64,000 bases of DNA from Chitinolyticbacter meiyuanensis (GTDB lineage: Bacteria; Pseudomonadota; Gammaproteobacteria; Burkholderiales; Chitinibacteraceae), in the NCBI RefSeq assembly GCF_008033135.1, contig NZ_CP041335.1, forward strand, positions 2,671,925 to 2,735,924, given 5' to 3'. The position numbers and the translations under genes were made by a program. The notes under the pieces are model-generated. The model was not told where the DNA came from. It searched no databases and saw only the letters and a list, made by a program, of their open reading frames with translations. Below, one piece after another: positions 1-8,186 of this stretch; within the stretch, counting starts at the first letter, position 1, and the number at the start of each line of letters is the position of its first letter.

Positions 1-708
1 CACATCGAACTGCTTGGGCGCGCGCACCAGCTGCATTGCGGCGTTGTCGACGTACATATGACTGAGCTCGACGTCCGGGTATTCCTTCGCAACGTCGGTG
101 ACGATCTCCTTCCAGAACTCGGTGGTTTCCAGCACGTTGGCCTTGTCGACCGAGCACAGTTTCTTGCCACGCTTTTGTGCCGCCTGGAAAGCCACATGCG
201 CAATGCGACGGATTTCCGATTCGGCGTAGAGCATGGTGTTGAAGCCTTCGCGCTCGCCGTTGTCGTTGACGCGCACGCCGCGCGGCTGGCCAAAATAGAT
301 GTCGCCGGTCAGTTCACGCACGATCAGGATATCGAGCCCGCTGACCACTTCCGGCTTCAGCGTCGAGGCATTGGCCAGTTCAGGGTAGAGAATGGCCGGG
401 CGCAGATTGGCAAACAGGCCCAAATCCTTGCGGATGGCCAACAGGCCACGCTCCGGGCGCAGCGGCCGGTCGAGCTTGTCATACTGCGGACCGCCCACGG
501 CGCCCAAGAGGATGGCATCGGCTTCACGCGCCAGCTTCTGGGTGAACTCCGGGTACGGCGCGCCATACGCGTCATAAGCTGCGCCGCCGAGCGGCGCTTC
601 GCTGATCTCAACGGCCAGGCCTTCGGCAATCAGCTGGTTCAACACTTTCTTGGCTTGGGCGACGATTTCCGGGCCGATACCATCGCCGGGAAGAATAAGG
701 ACTTTCAT
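1..708 (-). CDS. leuB: 3-isopropylmalate dehydrogenase (3' end outside window)
   Basis: LeuB oxidises and decarboxylates 3-isopropylmalate to 2-oxoisocaproate with NAD+ in leucine synthesis, in the cytoplasm. The first 236 codons are present and the reading frame runs off the left edge, so this is truncation by the window, not damage. The protein starts [16 protein letters not shown], the N-terminus typical of the isocitrate/isopropylmalate dehydrogenase family. The stretch [11 protein letters not shown], the Arg-rich segment ending near [16 protein letters not shown], and [12 protein letters not shown] with the substrate Arg/Glu are all present. The family is about 350 residues, so roughly one third is missing. 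It lies downstream of leuC and leuD but is separated from leuD by nagB and a secreted protein. Confidence 0.95.
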   Translation of the reverse strand, partial: MKVLILPGDGIGPEIVAQAKKVLNQLIAEGLAVEISEAPLGGAAYDAYGAPYPEFTQKLAREADAILLGAVGGPQYDKLDRPLRPERGLLAIRKDLGLFANLRPAILYPELANASTLKPEVVSGLDILIVRELTGDIYFGQPRGVRVNDNGEREGFNTMLYAESEIRRIAHVAFQAAQKRGKKLCSVDKANVLETTEFWKEIVTDVAKEYPDVELSHMYVDNAAMQLVRAPKQFDV

Positions 709-754
709 AACTTATCTCTTAAATTGGAAATTCAATTGCACTAGTGACGGGGCT

Positions 755-1579
755 TTATTGCACCAAGGTCACCTCGCATTCGTAGCGCCTACCCGCAGAA
801 TTGCTCTGAACCGTCTTCGCAGATGTAATCACATTACGGTTGCGATCAATCACGATGGAAAACGCCAGCCTGATCGGATCATTGTGGCCATACAAACTAT
901 GCCCTTCCTCACGGCCCTTGGCCGAAATAGAGGTGATGGCGCCATTGTCCGAACGCTGGGTATAGCTGAGGCTCATCGCTACCTCTTCGCCATCCTTGCC
1001 CATAATCCTGCGTTTGTAGTCCGCCCTTCCGCTGCCGGCTTCAGACAAGACACGTGCGACATCAAGAACCCGATCACCCTGGCTCACGTCCGTCATTGCA
1101 CCAAGCAAGCAATCGTGCACATCGGCACCGGAATTGATCAGGCTCCAACCGGTGCCATTCGGTCGCAATTTCACCTCGCCCTTGCTGTTACCCAAAGCAC
1201 GAACTCGATAGCGGATCTCTGCAGAAGGCGACAACGTTGGAACAGGCGAAGGCGTGACCGTCGCCACTACGGCCTTCGTTGTCGGCTGCGGGACCACACT
1301 AGGCACAGGCGGTGGTGCAACGGCTGCTGCAGGCCGTTGCAAACGCGCAAGTTTGATCTTTGCCAGTTCGGAGTACACACCATCCGGATAGCGCTCCAGA
1401 TAGGCACGAAACTCGGCCTCATCCTTGCTATCTTTGATCGTCTCCCAAAACAAGATCTGCGCCTCTTCCGAATCCCCTACACGTGAGGACTTTGGAGCGG
1501 CATAGCTGGACGTGACGAGACACAATCCGGCAAAAATTGCGATCAACGCTCTCAACACGCGCTCGAATGCAAACTTCAT
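755..1579 (-). CDS. secreted protein of unknown function
   Basis: I do not recognise the family. The 274-aa product begins MKFAFERVLRALIAIFAG, a classical signal peptide that would be cut after SSYA, so it is probably periplasmic. Residues about 45-80 contain an acidic helical segment with EAEFRAYLERYPDGVYSELA, a short pattern common in TPR-like periplasmic proteins. A proline-rich linker follows, then a C-terminal domain of about 150 residues with paired cysteines (HDCLLG and YECEVTL). A longer frame opens at 1633, but the signal peptide fixes the start at 1579. It sits between nagB and leuB on the same strand, and its base composition is more AT-rich than the leu genes. Confidence 0.7.
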   Translation of the reverse strand: MKFAFERVLRALIAIFAGLCLVTSSYAAPKSSRVGDSEEAQILFWETIKDSKDEAEFRAYLERYPDGVYSELAKIKLARLQRPAAAVAPPPVPSVVPQPTTKAVVATVTPSPVPTLSPSAEIRYRVRALGNSKGEVKLRPNGTGWSLINSGADVHDCLLGAMTDVSQGDRVLDVARVLSEAGSGRADYKRRIMGKDGEEVAMSLSYTQRSDNGAITSISAKGREEGHSLYGHNDPIRLAFSIVIDRNRNVITSAKTVQSNSAGRRYECEVTLVQ

Positions 1580-1637
1580 TCCGATATTCCACCAACACAG
1601 AACACTGCCTGAATGTTTAAGAGCAGCAGACATGATA

Positions 1638-1663
1638 AAAGAGGGGCAAGCCCCTCTTTACGA
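1638..1663 (-). terminator. intrinsic terminator after nagB
   Basis: A 9-bp stem (AAAGAGGGG/CCCCTCTTT) with a 4-nt loop lies 20 bp beyond the nagB stop. Read on the minus strand it is followed by TTTTATC. It would separate nagB from the downstream secreted protein and leuB. Confidence 0.7.
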
Positions 1664-1681
1664 GATCAAGCACAGCTGAGT

Positions 1682-2413
1682 TTAGGGCTGGCTCTTGTAT
1701 TCAACGTCGCAATCGGTCATCACGATCACGCGCGGGTGGGTTTGCAGCAGGGAGGCTGGCACCTGGGTGGTGATCGGGCCATTCAACGTACGGTCAAGGA
1801 TCTCGGCCTTTTCCTGGCCCTTCACCACCAGCAGGATCGCGCGCGCCTGCATGATGGAGCCCATGCCCATGGTTACGGCGTGGGTCGGTACTTCGTCGAT
1901 GCTGTTGAAGAAGCGCTTGTTCGCCTCGCGCGTCTCGGCCTTGAGCGTGACCTGATAAGTGAAGCGCGACAGCTCGGTATCCGGCTCGTTGAAACCGATA
2001 TGGCCATTGTGGCCGATACCCAGCAGTTGCAGATCCACAGGACCTTGCTGGTACATCAGCTCATCGTAGCGACGGCATTCGGCGTCGACATCAGCGGCGT
2101 TGCCATTGGGCACATGGGTGTTTTCGGCCTTGATATCGATATGGTCGAACAGGTTGCGCTGCATGAAGGCGCGATAGCTTTCCGGGTGCGTTACCGGCAG
2201 GCCGACGTATTCATCGAGGTTGAAGGTGCGGGCTTCCTTGAAGCTCACGAGACCGGCCTGATAGGTCTTGACGATTTCCTTGTACAACCCGACCGGAGTG
2301 CCACCGGTGGCCATGCCGAGCACGGCATTGGGTTTGCTGCGCACCACCGAAATGATGAGGTCGGCGGCGGCGCGGTCGAGATCGCTTTGGTTCTTGAATT
2401 TATGCAGGATCAT
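1682..2413 (-). CDS. nagB: glucosamine-6-phosphate deaminase
   Basis: NagB converts glucosamine 6-phosphate to fructose 6-phosphate and ammonia, the last step of amino-sugar (chitin or GlcNAc) catabolism, in the cytoplasm. The 243-aa product is of the short, Gram-positive-like type. GMATGGTP (33-40) is the phosphate loop, D67 in FNLDEYVGL is the proton acceptor, and GHNGHIGFNEP (134-144) carries H138 and E143; Asn stands where E. coli has Asp141, as in several short NagB proteins. The frame is open to 2476, but alignment with the family and a GGAAAG about 10 bp upstream place the start at 2413. No other nag genes are nearby. An inverted repeat overlapping a possible -10 lies just upstream, so it is probably transcribed on its own. 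Confidence 0.93.
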   Translation of the reverse strand: MILHKFKNQSDLDRAAADLIISVVRSKPNAVLGMATGGTPVGLYKEIVKTYQAGLVSFKEARTFNLDEYVGLPVTHPESYRAFMQRNLFDHIDIKAENTHVPNGNAADVDAECRRYDELMYQQGPVDLQLLGIGHNGHIGFNEPDTELSRFTYQVTLKAETREANKRFFNSIDEVPTHAVTMGMGSIMQARAILLVVKGQEKAEILDRTLNGPITTQVPASLLQTHPRVIVMTDCDVEYKSQP

Positions 2414-2441
2414 GTCTTGTACGCTTTCCAGGCTGGCTAGG

Positions 2442-2456
2442 TAATAAACCTTATTA
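2442..2456 (-). promoter_or_regulatory. inverted repeat in the nagB promoter region
   Basis: TAATAA-ACC-TTATTA is a perfect 6-bp inverted repeat, 29-43 bp upstream of the nagB start. On the minus strand TATACT (2461-2456), a good -10, touches it. That position suits a repressor site, but I cannot match it to a known amino-sugar regulator. Confidence 0.4.
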
Positions 2457-2467
2457 GTATAAATGGG

Positions 2468-2497
2468 CTTGGGCAAGGCCGGTTGACCTTGCCCAAG
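2468..2497 (-). terminator. hairpin after leuD
   Basis: An 11-bp perfect stem (CTTGGGCAAGG/CCTTGCCCAAG) with an 8-nt loop lies 17 bp beyond the leuD stop. No run of T follows, so it may be a weak terminator or a 3'-protecting hairpin. Confidence 0.5.
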
Positions 2498-2513
2498 AAA
2501 CCGCTGGCTCGCC

Positions 2514-3155
2514 TTATTGGACGAACAGCCAGGGCTGCCGATCGCGATGCGCGGCTTCGAATGTCTTGATCTCGTCCGCGTGCTGCAAGGTCAAGCCGAT
2601 CTCATCAAGGCCATTGAGCAGGCAATGCTTGCGATGGGCGGTGATGTCAAAACCGAACGATGCACCGGATGGCGTCATCACAGTCTGCGTAGCCAGATCG
2701 ACGTTGAGCCGGTAGCCATCGTTCGCCGCACACTCGTTGAACAGCTGGTCGACCACTGCCGCGTCGAGCACGATGGGTAGCAGACCGTTCTTGAAGCAGT
2801 TGTTGAAGAAGATATCGGCAAAGCTCGGCGCGATCACGACGCGGAAACCGTAGTCGTCGATGGCCCACGGCGCGTGCTCGCGCGAAGAGCCGCAGCCAAA
2901 GTTCTCCCGTGCAAGCAGCACCTGCGCACCGGCATAGCGCGGGAAATTCAGCACGAACTCCGGATTGATCGGCCGGCCACTGTTGTCCATGCCCGGCTCG
3001 CCATGATCCAGATAGCGCCACTCGTCGAACAGGTTGGGCCCGAAGCCCGAGCGCTTGATCGACTTGAGGAATTGCTTGGGAATGATGGCATCGGTGTCGA
3101 CGTTGGCCCGGTCGAGCGGACAGACAATGCCGTTGAGTTGGGTGAATGCTTTCAT
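2514..3155 (-). CDS. leuD: 3-isopropylmalate dehydratase small subunit
   Basis: LeuD pairs with LeuC to isomerise 2-isopropylmalate to 3-isopropylmalate through dehydration and rehydration. The product is 213 aa, the usual length. [22 protein letters not shown] is the typical start, followed by IIPKQFLKS, the [13 protein letters not shown] swivelling-domain signature near residue 80, and the late motif GLDEIGLTL. The frame extends to 3266 but the family start is at 3155. It follows the entericidin gene by 10 bp and belongs to the leuC-entericidin-leuD transcript. Confidence 0.96.
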   Translation of the reverse strand: MKAFTQLNGIVCPLDRANVDTDAIIPKQFLKSIKRSGFGPNLFDEWRYLDHGEPGMDNSGRPINPEFVLNFPRYAGAQVLLARENFGCGSSREHAPWAIDDYGFRVVIAPSFADIFFNNCFKNGLLPIVLDAAVVDQLFNECAANDGYRLNVDLATQTVMTPSGASFGFDITAHRKHCLLNGLDEIGLTLQHADEIKTFEAAHRDRQPWLFVQ

Positions 3156-3165
3156 CTGTTTGCCT

Positions 3166-3297
3166 TTATTTCGCCGACTTTTCTTCGATCTGGTCGCCCA
3201 GTTTTTTGAGATCCTTGCCAAAACCGTTGACCGTGTTGCAGCCCGGCAGCGCTGCCAATGCGGCACACGCGGCCAGAATCAGGGCAAAACGCCTCAT
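3166..3297 (-). CDS. entericidin A/B family lipoprotein
   Basis: A 43-aa lipoprotein. [20 protein letters not shown] is a signal peptide with lipobox LPGC, leaving a mature peptide with [17 protein letters not shown], an amphipathic helix typical of entericidins. Entericidins are membrane-anchored toxins or antidotes linked to stationary-phase lysis in enterics; the role here is unknown. The gene is squeezed between leuC and leuD (10-bp gaps on each side) and must be co-transcribed with them. Confidence 0.88.
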   Translation of the reverse strand: MRRFALILAACAALAALPGCNTVNGFGKDLKKLGDQIEEKSAK

Positions 3298-3307
3298 CGT
3301 CGTGCTC

Positions 3308-4717
3308 CTATTGCCATTGGCGCACGTCGACGAAATGACCTGCAATCGCCGCCGCCGCCGCCATCGCCGGACTGACCAAGTGAGTGCGACCACCCTGCCC
3401 TTGCCGGCCTTCGAAGTTGCGGTTGCTGGTCGAGGCACACCGCTCGCCCGGCTCCAGCCGGTCGGCATTCATCGCCAGGCACATCGAGCAACCCGGCTCG
3501 CGCCATTCGAAGCCAGCCTCGGTGAACACCTTGTCGAGGCCTTCGGCTTCGGCCTGCGCCTTCACCAGGCCAGAGCCCGGCACCACCAATGCCAATTTCA
3601 CGTTGTCCGCTTTCTTGCGGCCGCGGGCAATCGCCGCCGCAGCGCGCAAGTCCTCGATCCGGCTATTGGTACAGGAGCCGATGAACACCTTGTCGATGGC
3701 GATCTCGGTGATCGGCGTCTCGGCAGTAAGGCCCATGTACTGCAACGCGCGCTCGGCGCTGTTCTTCTTCACCGCGTCGGATTCGGCTACCGGGTTCGGC
3801 ACACGGGCACCTACCGCCACCACCTGCTCCGGGCTGGTACCCCAGGTGACCTGCGGCTCGATCTCGCTGGCAGCGAGCTCAACCACGGCATCGAATGTTG
3901 CGCCCTCGTCCGAGACCAGTGTCTTCCAGTACGCAACGGCGGCATCCCACGTCGCACCGGTCGGCGCAAATGGGCGGCCTTGCACATAGTCGATGGTGGT
4001 CTGGTCGACCGCCACCATGCCGGCACGGGCACCGGCCTCGATTGCCATATTGCACAGCGTCATCCGGCCTTCCATCGACAGCGAACGGATGGCGCTGCCG
4101 CCGAACTCGACCGCATAGCCGGTACCACCGGCGGTGCCGATCTTGCCGATGATGGCGAGCGCGACATCCTTGGCGGTGACGCCGTTGCCAAGCTTGCCTT
4201 CCACTTTGATCAGCATGGCCTTGGACTTCTTGGCAACCAGTGTCTGCGTGGCCAGCACATGCTCCACTTCGGAAGTGCCGATGCCATGAGCCAAGGCGCC
4301 GAAGGCACCATGGGTGGAGGTGTGACTGTCACCGCACACCACCGTCATGCCTGGCAGGGTGGCACCGTTTTCCGGGCCGACCACGTGCACGATGCCCTGT
4401 TTCTTGTCCTTGAACGGGAAATAGGCCAAGGCACCGAAGAACTTGATGTTGGCATCCAGCGTTTCCACCTGCTGGCGCGAGATTGGATCCTTGATGCCTT
4501 CGTCCCAGTGATCGGTCGGCGTATTGTGATCGGCCGTAGCCACCACCGAACTGACGCGCCACGGCTGGCGCTGCGCCAAGCGCAAGCCTTCGAACGCCTG
4601 CGGACTCGTGACCTCGTGGATCAGGTGGCGATCGATATAGATCAGACAGGTGCCGTCTTCTTCCTGACGCACCACATGCGAATTCCAGAGTTTGTCGTAC
4701 AGCGTTTGCGCGCTCAT
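3308..4717 (-). CDS. leuC: 3-isopropylmalate dehydratase large subunit
   Basis: LeuC is the aconitase-family large subunit that carries the [4Fe-4S] cluster. The product is 469 aa, normal for the family. It opens [16 protein letters not shown] and contains the [29 protein letters not shown] and GSCTNSR motifs; the cluster ligands are the Cys in SCTNSR and the two in GCSMCLAMN. It is the first gene of the leuC-entericidin-leuD operon and is transcribed divergently from the MmyB-type regulator at 4848. The 130-bp region between them carries a palindrome that could influence both promoters. Confidence 0.97.
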   Translation of the reverse strand: MSAQTLYDKLWNSHVVRQEEDGTCLIYIDRHLIHEVTSPQAFEGLRLAQRQPWRVSSVVATADHNTPTDHWDEGIKDPISRQQVETLDANIKFFGALAYFPFKDKKQGIVHVVGPENGATLPGMTVVCGDSHTSTHGAFGALAHGIGTSEVEHVLATQTLVAKKSKAMLIKVEGKLGNGVTAKDVALAIIGKIGTAGGTGYAVEFGGSAIRSLSMEGRMTLCNMAIEAGARAGMVAVDQTTIDYVQGRPFAPTGATWDAAVAYWKTLVSDEGATFDAVVELAASEIEPQVTWGTSPEQVVAVGARVPNPVAESDAVKKNSAERALQYMGLTAETPITEIAIDKVFIGSCTNSRIEDLRAAAAIARGRKKADNVKLALVVPGSGLVKAQAEAEGLDKVFTEAGFEWREPGCSMCLAMNADRLEPGERCASTSNRNFEGRQGQGGRTHLVSPAMAAAAAIAGHFVDVRQWQ

Positions 4718-4792
4718 GGCCGGTTTCCGTAGCTGAAAAGGGCGAGGTGCCTATGGGATGCGAGATTATGCGCAACGTGCCACGACAACAAG

Positions 4793-4810
4793 ACCAGTGT
4801 TTATACTGGT
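4793..4810. promoter_or_regulatory. palindromic operator candidate between leuC and the MmyB-type regulator
   Basis: ACCAGTGTTTATACTGGT is a perfect 6-bp inverted repeat with a 6-bp spacer, 38 bp upstream of the regulator start. TATACT inside it could be the regulator's -10. Two further GGTAWCA half-motifs follow within 20 bp. Autoregulation is inferred. Confidence 0.5.
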
Positions 4811-4847
4811 ATCAATAGTAATTGGTAACAGGATAATCGGATCATCC

Positions 4848-5627
4848 ATGCCCACCATCCGCCGCAAGGAACTCGGTGATTTCCTCGCCGCTCAACGTCG
4901 CAAATGCGAGCCGGCCGCCTTCGGCTTTCCAGCAGGCATGCGGCGCCGTACTACCGGGTTGCGGCGCGAGGAAGTGGCACAACTCGCCGATATCAGCCCC
5001 ACCTGGTATGCCTGGATCGAACAGGGGCGTGATATCAATGTGTCCAGCGATGCGCTCGACCGACTGGCCACCGCCCTGCGGCTCGACCGCACCCAGCGTG
5101 CCTACCTGTTCGAGCTCGCCGGTCGGGTGGATATTCGCGCCGTGCCATCCGAGCAGAGCCTGCCCACACCCTTGTTCGAGCAATTACTGGGCGACATCCA
5201 CACGCCGGCCTACGTGCTCGGGCGCTTATGGGAAGTGGTGGCGTTCAATGCCCCGGCGGCCCAGCTATTCACCGGCTGGCTGGATCAGGATGGCCCGCAC
5301 AACCTGCTCGACTACGTCTTCCTCAATCCCAGCGCCCGCGAGCTGGTCGAGGATTGGGAGGCACGGGCGCGGCGACTGGTTGCCGAGTTCCGTGCCGACC
5401 GCCGCAGTCACCTCGACGATCCGGCATTGCAGGAATTCGTTGCACGCCTGGCCGCAGCGAGCACACCGTTTGCCGAATTCTGGCGCCGCCACGACGTGCT
5501 CGAACGCCAGGGCGGGCTACGTGGCTTCAACCACCCCACGCTCGGCCAGCTCAGCTATCAGCAGCTCACCTTCCGCCTGGTCGACCATGAGGAGCTCAAG
5601 CTGGTGGTGCTGACCCGCGCTGGCTGA
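4848..5627 (+). CDS. MmyB-type helix-turn-helix regulator
   Basis: A 259-aa DNA-binding regulator. Residues 1-75 form an XRE-type helix-turn-helix with the hallmark MRRRTTGLRREEVAQLADIS and TWYAWIEQGRDINVS. Residues 105-255 match the MmyB-like ligand-binding fold, with DYVFLNPSARELVEDW and a C-terminal FRLVDHEELKLVVL. Family members typically sense small hydrophobic ligands and control an adjacent dehydrogenase gene. Here the divergent neighbour is leuC and the downstream neighbour is a barnase, so the target is unclear. The frame is open from 4758, but homology starts at MPTIRRKELGDFL (4848). Confidence 0.88.
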   Translation: MPTIRRKELGDFLAAQRRKCEPAAFGFPAGMRRRTTGLRREEVAQLADISPTWYAWIEQGRDINVSSDALDRLATALRLDRTQRAYLFELAGRVDIRAVPSEQSLPTPLFEQLLGDIHTPAYVLGRLWEVVAFNAPAAQLFTGWLDQDGPHNLLDYVFLNPSARELVEDWEARARRLVAEFRADRRSHLDDPALQEFVARLAAASTPFAEFWRRHDVLERQGGLRGFNHPTLGQLSYQQLTFRLVDHEELKLVVLTRAG

Positions 5628-5685
5628 CTCAGGAGTCGACATGCTGGCAGAATCCCCACCGCTATCGTTCACCGGGAAATCAGCC

Positions 5686-6111
5686 ATGCGTACCTTTATC
5701 GCCCTGTTGCTCGCCGTTTGCGGCTCACCAGCAGTCGCCACGGATTGCCGCAACGTCGCTGATGAGCTCGCCACCCGCTACCGTTTGGACGGCAAGGAAT
5801 TGACCGAGGTATTGCAAACGCTGGCTCGCGAACAGCGGCTGCCGGCGCACTTTGTCACCAAACAGCAGGCACGCAAGGCAGGCTGGCAACCGGGCCAGGA
5901 TTTGTGGCGGGTGCTGCCCCGCCACAGCATCGGCGGCGACCGCTTTGGCAATCGCGAACGACGGCTACCGGCCGGGGAATATCGCGAAGCCGATCTCGAC
6001 TACAAGGGCGGCAGGCGCAACGCCAAACGCCTCGTCTACCAACCAACGGGGCGTCGCTACCTGACCGTCGATCACTACGAGCGCTTCTTCGAGATTCCCG
6101 CCTGCCGTTGA
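5686..6111 (+). CDS. secreted barnase-type ribonuclease
   Basis: An endoribonuclease (guanyl-specific RNase family) predicted to be exported. MRTFIALLLAVCGSPAVAT is a signal peptide. The catalytic set of barnase is preserved: E101 in the READ motif (barnase Glu73), R111 and R115 (Arg83, Arg87) and H130 in VDHY (His102). The length of 141 aa matches pre-barnase. Such enzymes cleave RNA leaving 2',3'-cyclic phosphate ends. The gene for its inhibitor follows 72 bp downstream. A frame opens at 5641, but the signal peptide starts at 5686. Confidence 0.9.
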   Translation: MRTFIALLLAVCGSPAVATDCRNVADELATRYRLDGKELTEVLQTLAREQRLPAHFVTKQQARKAGWQPGQDLWRVLPRHSIGGDRFGNRERRLPAGEYREADLDYKGGRRNAKRLVYQPTGRRYLTVDHYERFFEIPACR

Positions 6112-6183
6112 TGGCGCGAATCGCGTTACAGTAGCCCTGCCGGGCCATAGGCACCGGTCACAAAACGACAAGGAGGATGGAAC

Positions 6184-6462
6184 ATGGCTGAACCTCGCCG
6201 CGTGGTGCTGAACAACATCCGCAGCATGAACGATATCTACGACCAGTTGGCGCGCCAGCTGGATTTCCCGGCCGACTTCGGCCGCAACCTCGACGCCCTG
6301 CACGATGTGTTGACCGGCAGCCTGGAAGGTCCGGTGCAAATCGTCTGGCGCGGTTGTGTACAGACACTGCCATTATTGGGCCAGCAGCAGTTCGAGGCGC
6401 TGCTCGCCACCTTTAACGATGTGGCCGGCGAGCGCAGTGATATCGAGGTGATGATCGGCTAA
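6184..6462 (+). CDS. barstar family ribonuclease inhibitor
   Basis: Cytoplasmic inhibitor that would block the ribonuclease encoded immediately upstream before export. The 92-aa product has no signal peptide and shows the barstar core FPADFGRNLDALHDVLTG, with D37 and D41 at the positions that contact the barnase active site. An AAGGAGG ribosome binding site lies 8 bp before the ATG. A bidirectional terminator follows the stop. Confidence 0.9.
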   Translation: MAEPRRVVLNNIRSMNDIYDQLARQLDFPADFGRNLDALHDVLTGSLEGPVQIVWRGCVQTLPLLGQQQFEALLATFNDVAGERSDIEVMIG

Positions 6463-6470
6463 GCCAACGC

Positions 6471-6498
6471 AAAACGCGCAACAGAAGTTGCGCGTTTT
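6471..6498. terminator. bidirectional intrinsic terminator
   Basis: A 12-bp perfect stem (AAAACGCGCAAC/GTTGCGCGTTTT) with a 4-nt loop, placed between the convergent barstar and CPCC genes. A-rich and T-rich flanks allow it to work on both strands. Confidence 0.85.
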
Positions 6499-6501
6499 CA
6501 C

Positions 6502-6831
6502 TTACTCGCCTTTCGAATCACACCGATAAACACATGTCTTATCAGGCACCGGGGAGCTTCTACGCCCGGTGTGCTTTTCTAGCTGCGCCATGCCGATCTC
6601 CTGCGGCAGCAAGGGGCGCCAGTTTCGTCCCCGTCGATATCCGTGCGCAAGTTCGATGAACGCGGCAGTTTGCGCTTGAGCCAGCGAGAGATGATTGGCC
6701 CCGCCTGCGACGGTTGGATGCGCAAGCTGCAAATCATCATCCTCCCAACCACAGACGGGGCAGATCGTGTAGCAGCCATAGGCTTCCTCGAACGTCAGAA
6801 AGCCGCAACACGGGCACGGCAATTCGAGCAA
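6502..6831 (-). CDS. CPCC-type cysteine-rich protein
   Basis: A 109-aa protein with the CPCC-family zinc-ribbon-like signature: ELPCPCCGFLTFEE at the N-terminus and ICPVCGWEDDD about 15 residues later, four cysteine pairs probably binding zinc. The family has no firm function. Translation appears to start at a TTG (6831), preceded 7 bp upstream by GAGGG; no ATG fits the family start. The start lies 8 bp after the stop of the ferritin-like gene, so the two are co-transcribed and probably coupled. Confidence 0.8.
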   Translation of the reverse strand: MLELPCPCCGFLTFEEAYGCYTICPVCGWEDDDLQLAHPTVAGGANHLSLAQAQTAAFIELAHGYRRGRNWRPLLPQEIGMAQLEKHTGRRSSPVPDKTCVYRCDSKGE

Positions 6832-6839
6832 AATGGCCC

Positions 6840-7655
6840 TCAGCTTTCCTTCAATGATTCGATCAGCGCCAGCTCTTCCTCGCTGAAACCCGCCGCGCGC
6901 CGCGCCGGATAGTTGAGTCGCCCCTTGAGCCGAGGCGCTTCGTGCTCGCGCAGCAAACGCACGAACGTGGCAATGGGATCAAGACCGCGCAAGGTACAGC
7001 AGTAGTGGTACCAGCGATTGCCTACCCGCACGTGGCCTACTTCGTCTCGCAGGATTACATCGAGGATTTCGCAGGCGCGTGCATCGCCCGACTGCTTGAG
7101 CTTCTCGCGGATGCCCGGCGTGACATCCAGCCCGCGCGCCTCCAGGATGCGCGGCACCAGCGCCATGCGCACCATCACGTCGCCATCGGTCTTGACCGCC
7201 ATCTCCCACAGACCGTTGTGCGCGGGAAAATCGCCATAGCGATAACCCATGCCGTAAAGGTGCTCGACCAACAGCGAAAAATGCAAAGCCTCCTCACGCG
7301 CGACCTGTAGCCAGTCACGGTAATACTCGTCCGGCATGCCCGCAAAGCGATAGATCGCATCAAGCGCCAGGTTGATCGCATTGAACTCGATGTGGGCGAT
7401 GGCGTGCAGCAAGGCGGCACGACCTTCGATAGCCGTCGCATTGCGCTGCACCAACGCGGATGGCGCCACCAGCTCCGGCAGCTCCGGCCGGCCGGGAATC
7501 GGCACGGCCACCACATCGAGCTCGGTTTCCACAGGCGCCTGCGGCGCAATGGCCGCAACCATTGCCAGCTTGGACGCCGGATCATCCTGCATCAATGCGC
7601 TGCAGGCTGCTGCACGCAAGCCCGGCGCGAATGCCAAATCGATAGAAGTTCCCAT
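6840..7655 (-). CDS. DUF455 ferritin-like protein
   Basis: A 271-aa cytoplasmic protein of the DUF455 family, which has a ferritin-like four-helix fold. The metal-ligand pattern is visible: AHIEFNAINLALDA (about 87-100), EEALHFSLL (about 119) and DEVGHVRVGNRW (about 208-219), the Glu/His pairs of a diiron site. The activity of the family is not established. It is the first gene of a two-gene minus-strand unit with the CPCC protein. Confidence 0.85.
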   Translation of the reverse strand: MGTSIDLAFAPGLRAAACSALMQDDPASKLAMVAAIAPQAPVETELDVVAVPIPGRPELPELVAPSALVQRNATAIEGRAALLHAIAHIEFNAINLALDAIYRFAGMPDEYYRDWLQVAREEALHFSLLVEHLYGMGYRYGDFPAHNGLWEMAVKTDGDVMVRMALVPRILEARGLDVTPGIREKLKQSGDARACEILDVILRDEVGHVRVGNRWYHYCCTLRGLDPIATFVRLLREHEAPRLKGRLNYPARRAAGFSEEELALIESLKES

Positions 7656-7805
7656 GGGATGAGGTGCTGTTTACGTTTTTGCTGTGGGAATAGTCACGTG
7701 TGATTGACCTGTTCGCCCCGATAAGATGGCGGCATACGTTGTCACGCGCGGACCGGGAGCGTCCCGGATTGTAGCTGCAGCGGCAACACCCAGGAGTAAA
7801 GCCAC

Positions 7806-8135
7806 ATGACCGAAGAAACCCTCAACCCCCGCGAAATCCGCCGTCGTCTCGGCCTCAACCAGCAACAATTCTGGGGCCGCATCGGCGTGACCCAGAGTGG
7901 TGGCTCCCGTTACGAGAGCGGTCGCGCCATGCCCAAGCCGGTGCGCGAACTGCTGCGTGTGGTGCATGTCGAGGAAATCGACCTCGCCGACCTCACTCGA
8001 GAGGACATGCGCATTCTGCAGTACCTGCGCAAGCAGAAGCCGGAGCTCTACGAGACACTCAAGGCCGCCGCCCGTGAACAGGGCCATCCGGTGGAGAAAA
8101 GCGCCGCTGCCGGCAGCTACGCCCGCCAAGCCTGA
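7806..8135 (+). CDS. small HTH DNA-binding protein
   Basis: A 109-aa XRE-family protein. Residues 8-60 form the helix-turn-helix: REIRRRLGLNQQQFWGRIGV, then TQSGGSRYESGRAMPKPVRELL. The C-terminal part is helical (LTREDMRILQYLRKQKPELY) and may mediate dimerisation. It stands alone between divergent and convergent neighbours, with its own intrinsic terminator at 8142. Its targets cannot be deduced. Confidence 0.82.
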   Translation: MTEETLNPREIRRRLGLNQQQFWGRIGVTQSGGSRYESGRAMPKPVRELLRVVHVEEIDLADLTREDMRILQYLRKQKPELYETLKAAAREQGHPVEKSAAAGSYARQA

Positions 8136-8141
8136 TCAGAT

Positions 8142-8167
8142 AGAGCCGCATCATCGCGGCTCTTTCT
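8142..8167 (+). terminator. intrinsic terminator after the HTH gene
   Basis: An 8-bp stem (AGAGCCGC/GCGGCTCT) with a 6-nt loop followed by TTCTT, seven bases after the stop codon. Confidence 0.75.
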
Positions 8168-8186
8168 TCATCTGCTACGCACCAGC

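Noticed and set aside
58..744. 228-aa frame on the plus strand
   Set aside because: It is antisense to leuB, whose minus-strand frame has the full family signature.
1613..2440. 275-aa plus-strand frame
   Set aside because: It is the shadow of nagB; the composition is typical of antisense frames in GC-rich DNA.
3146..4732. 528-aa plus-strand frame
   Set aside because: It is antisense to leuC and the entericidin gene, both of which are clearly coding.
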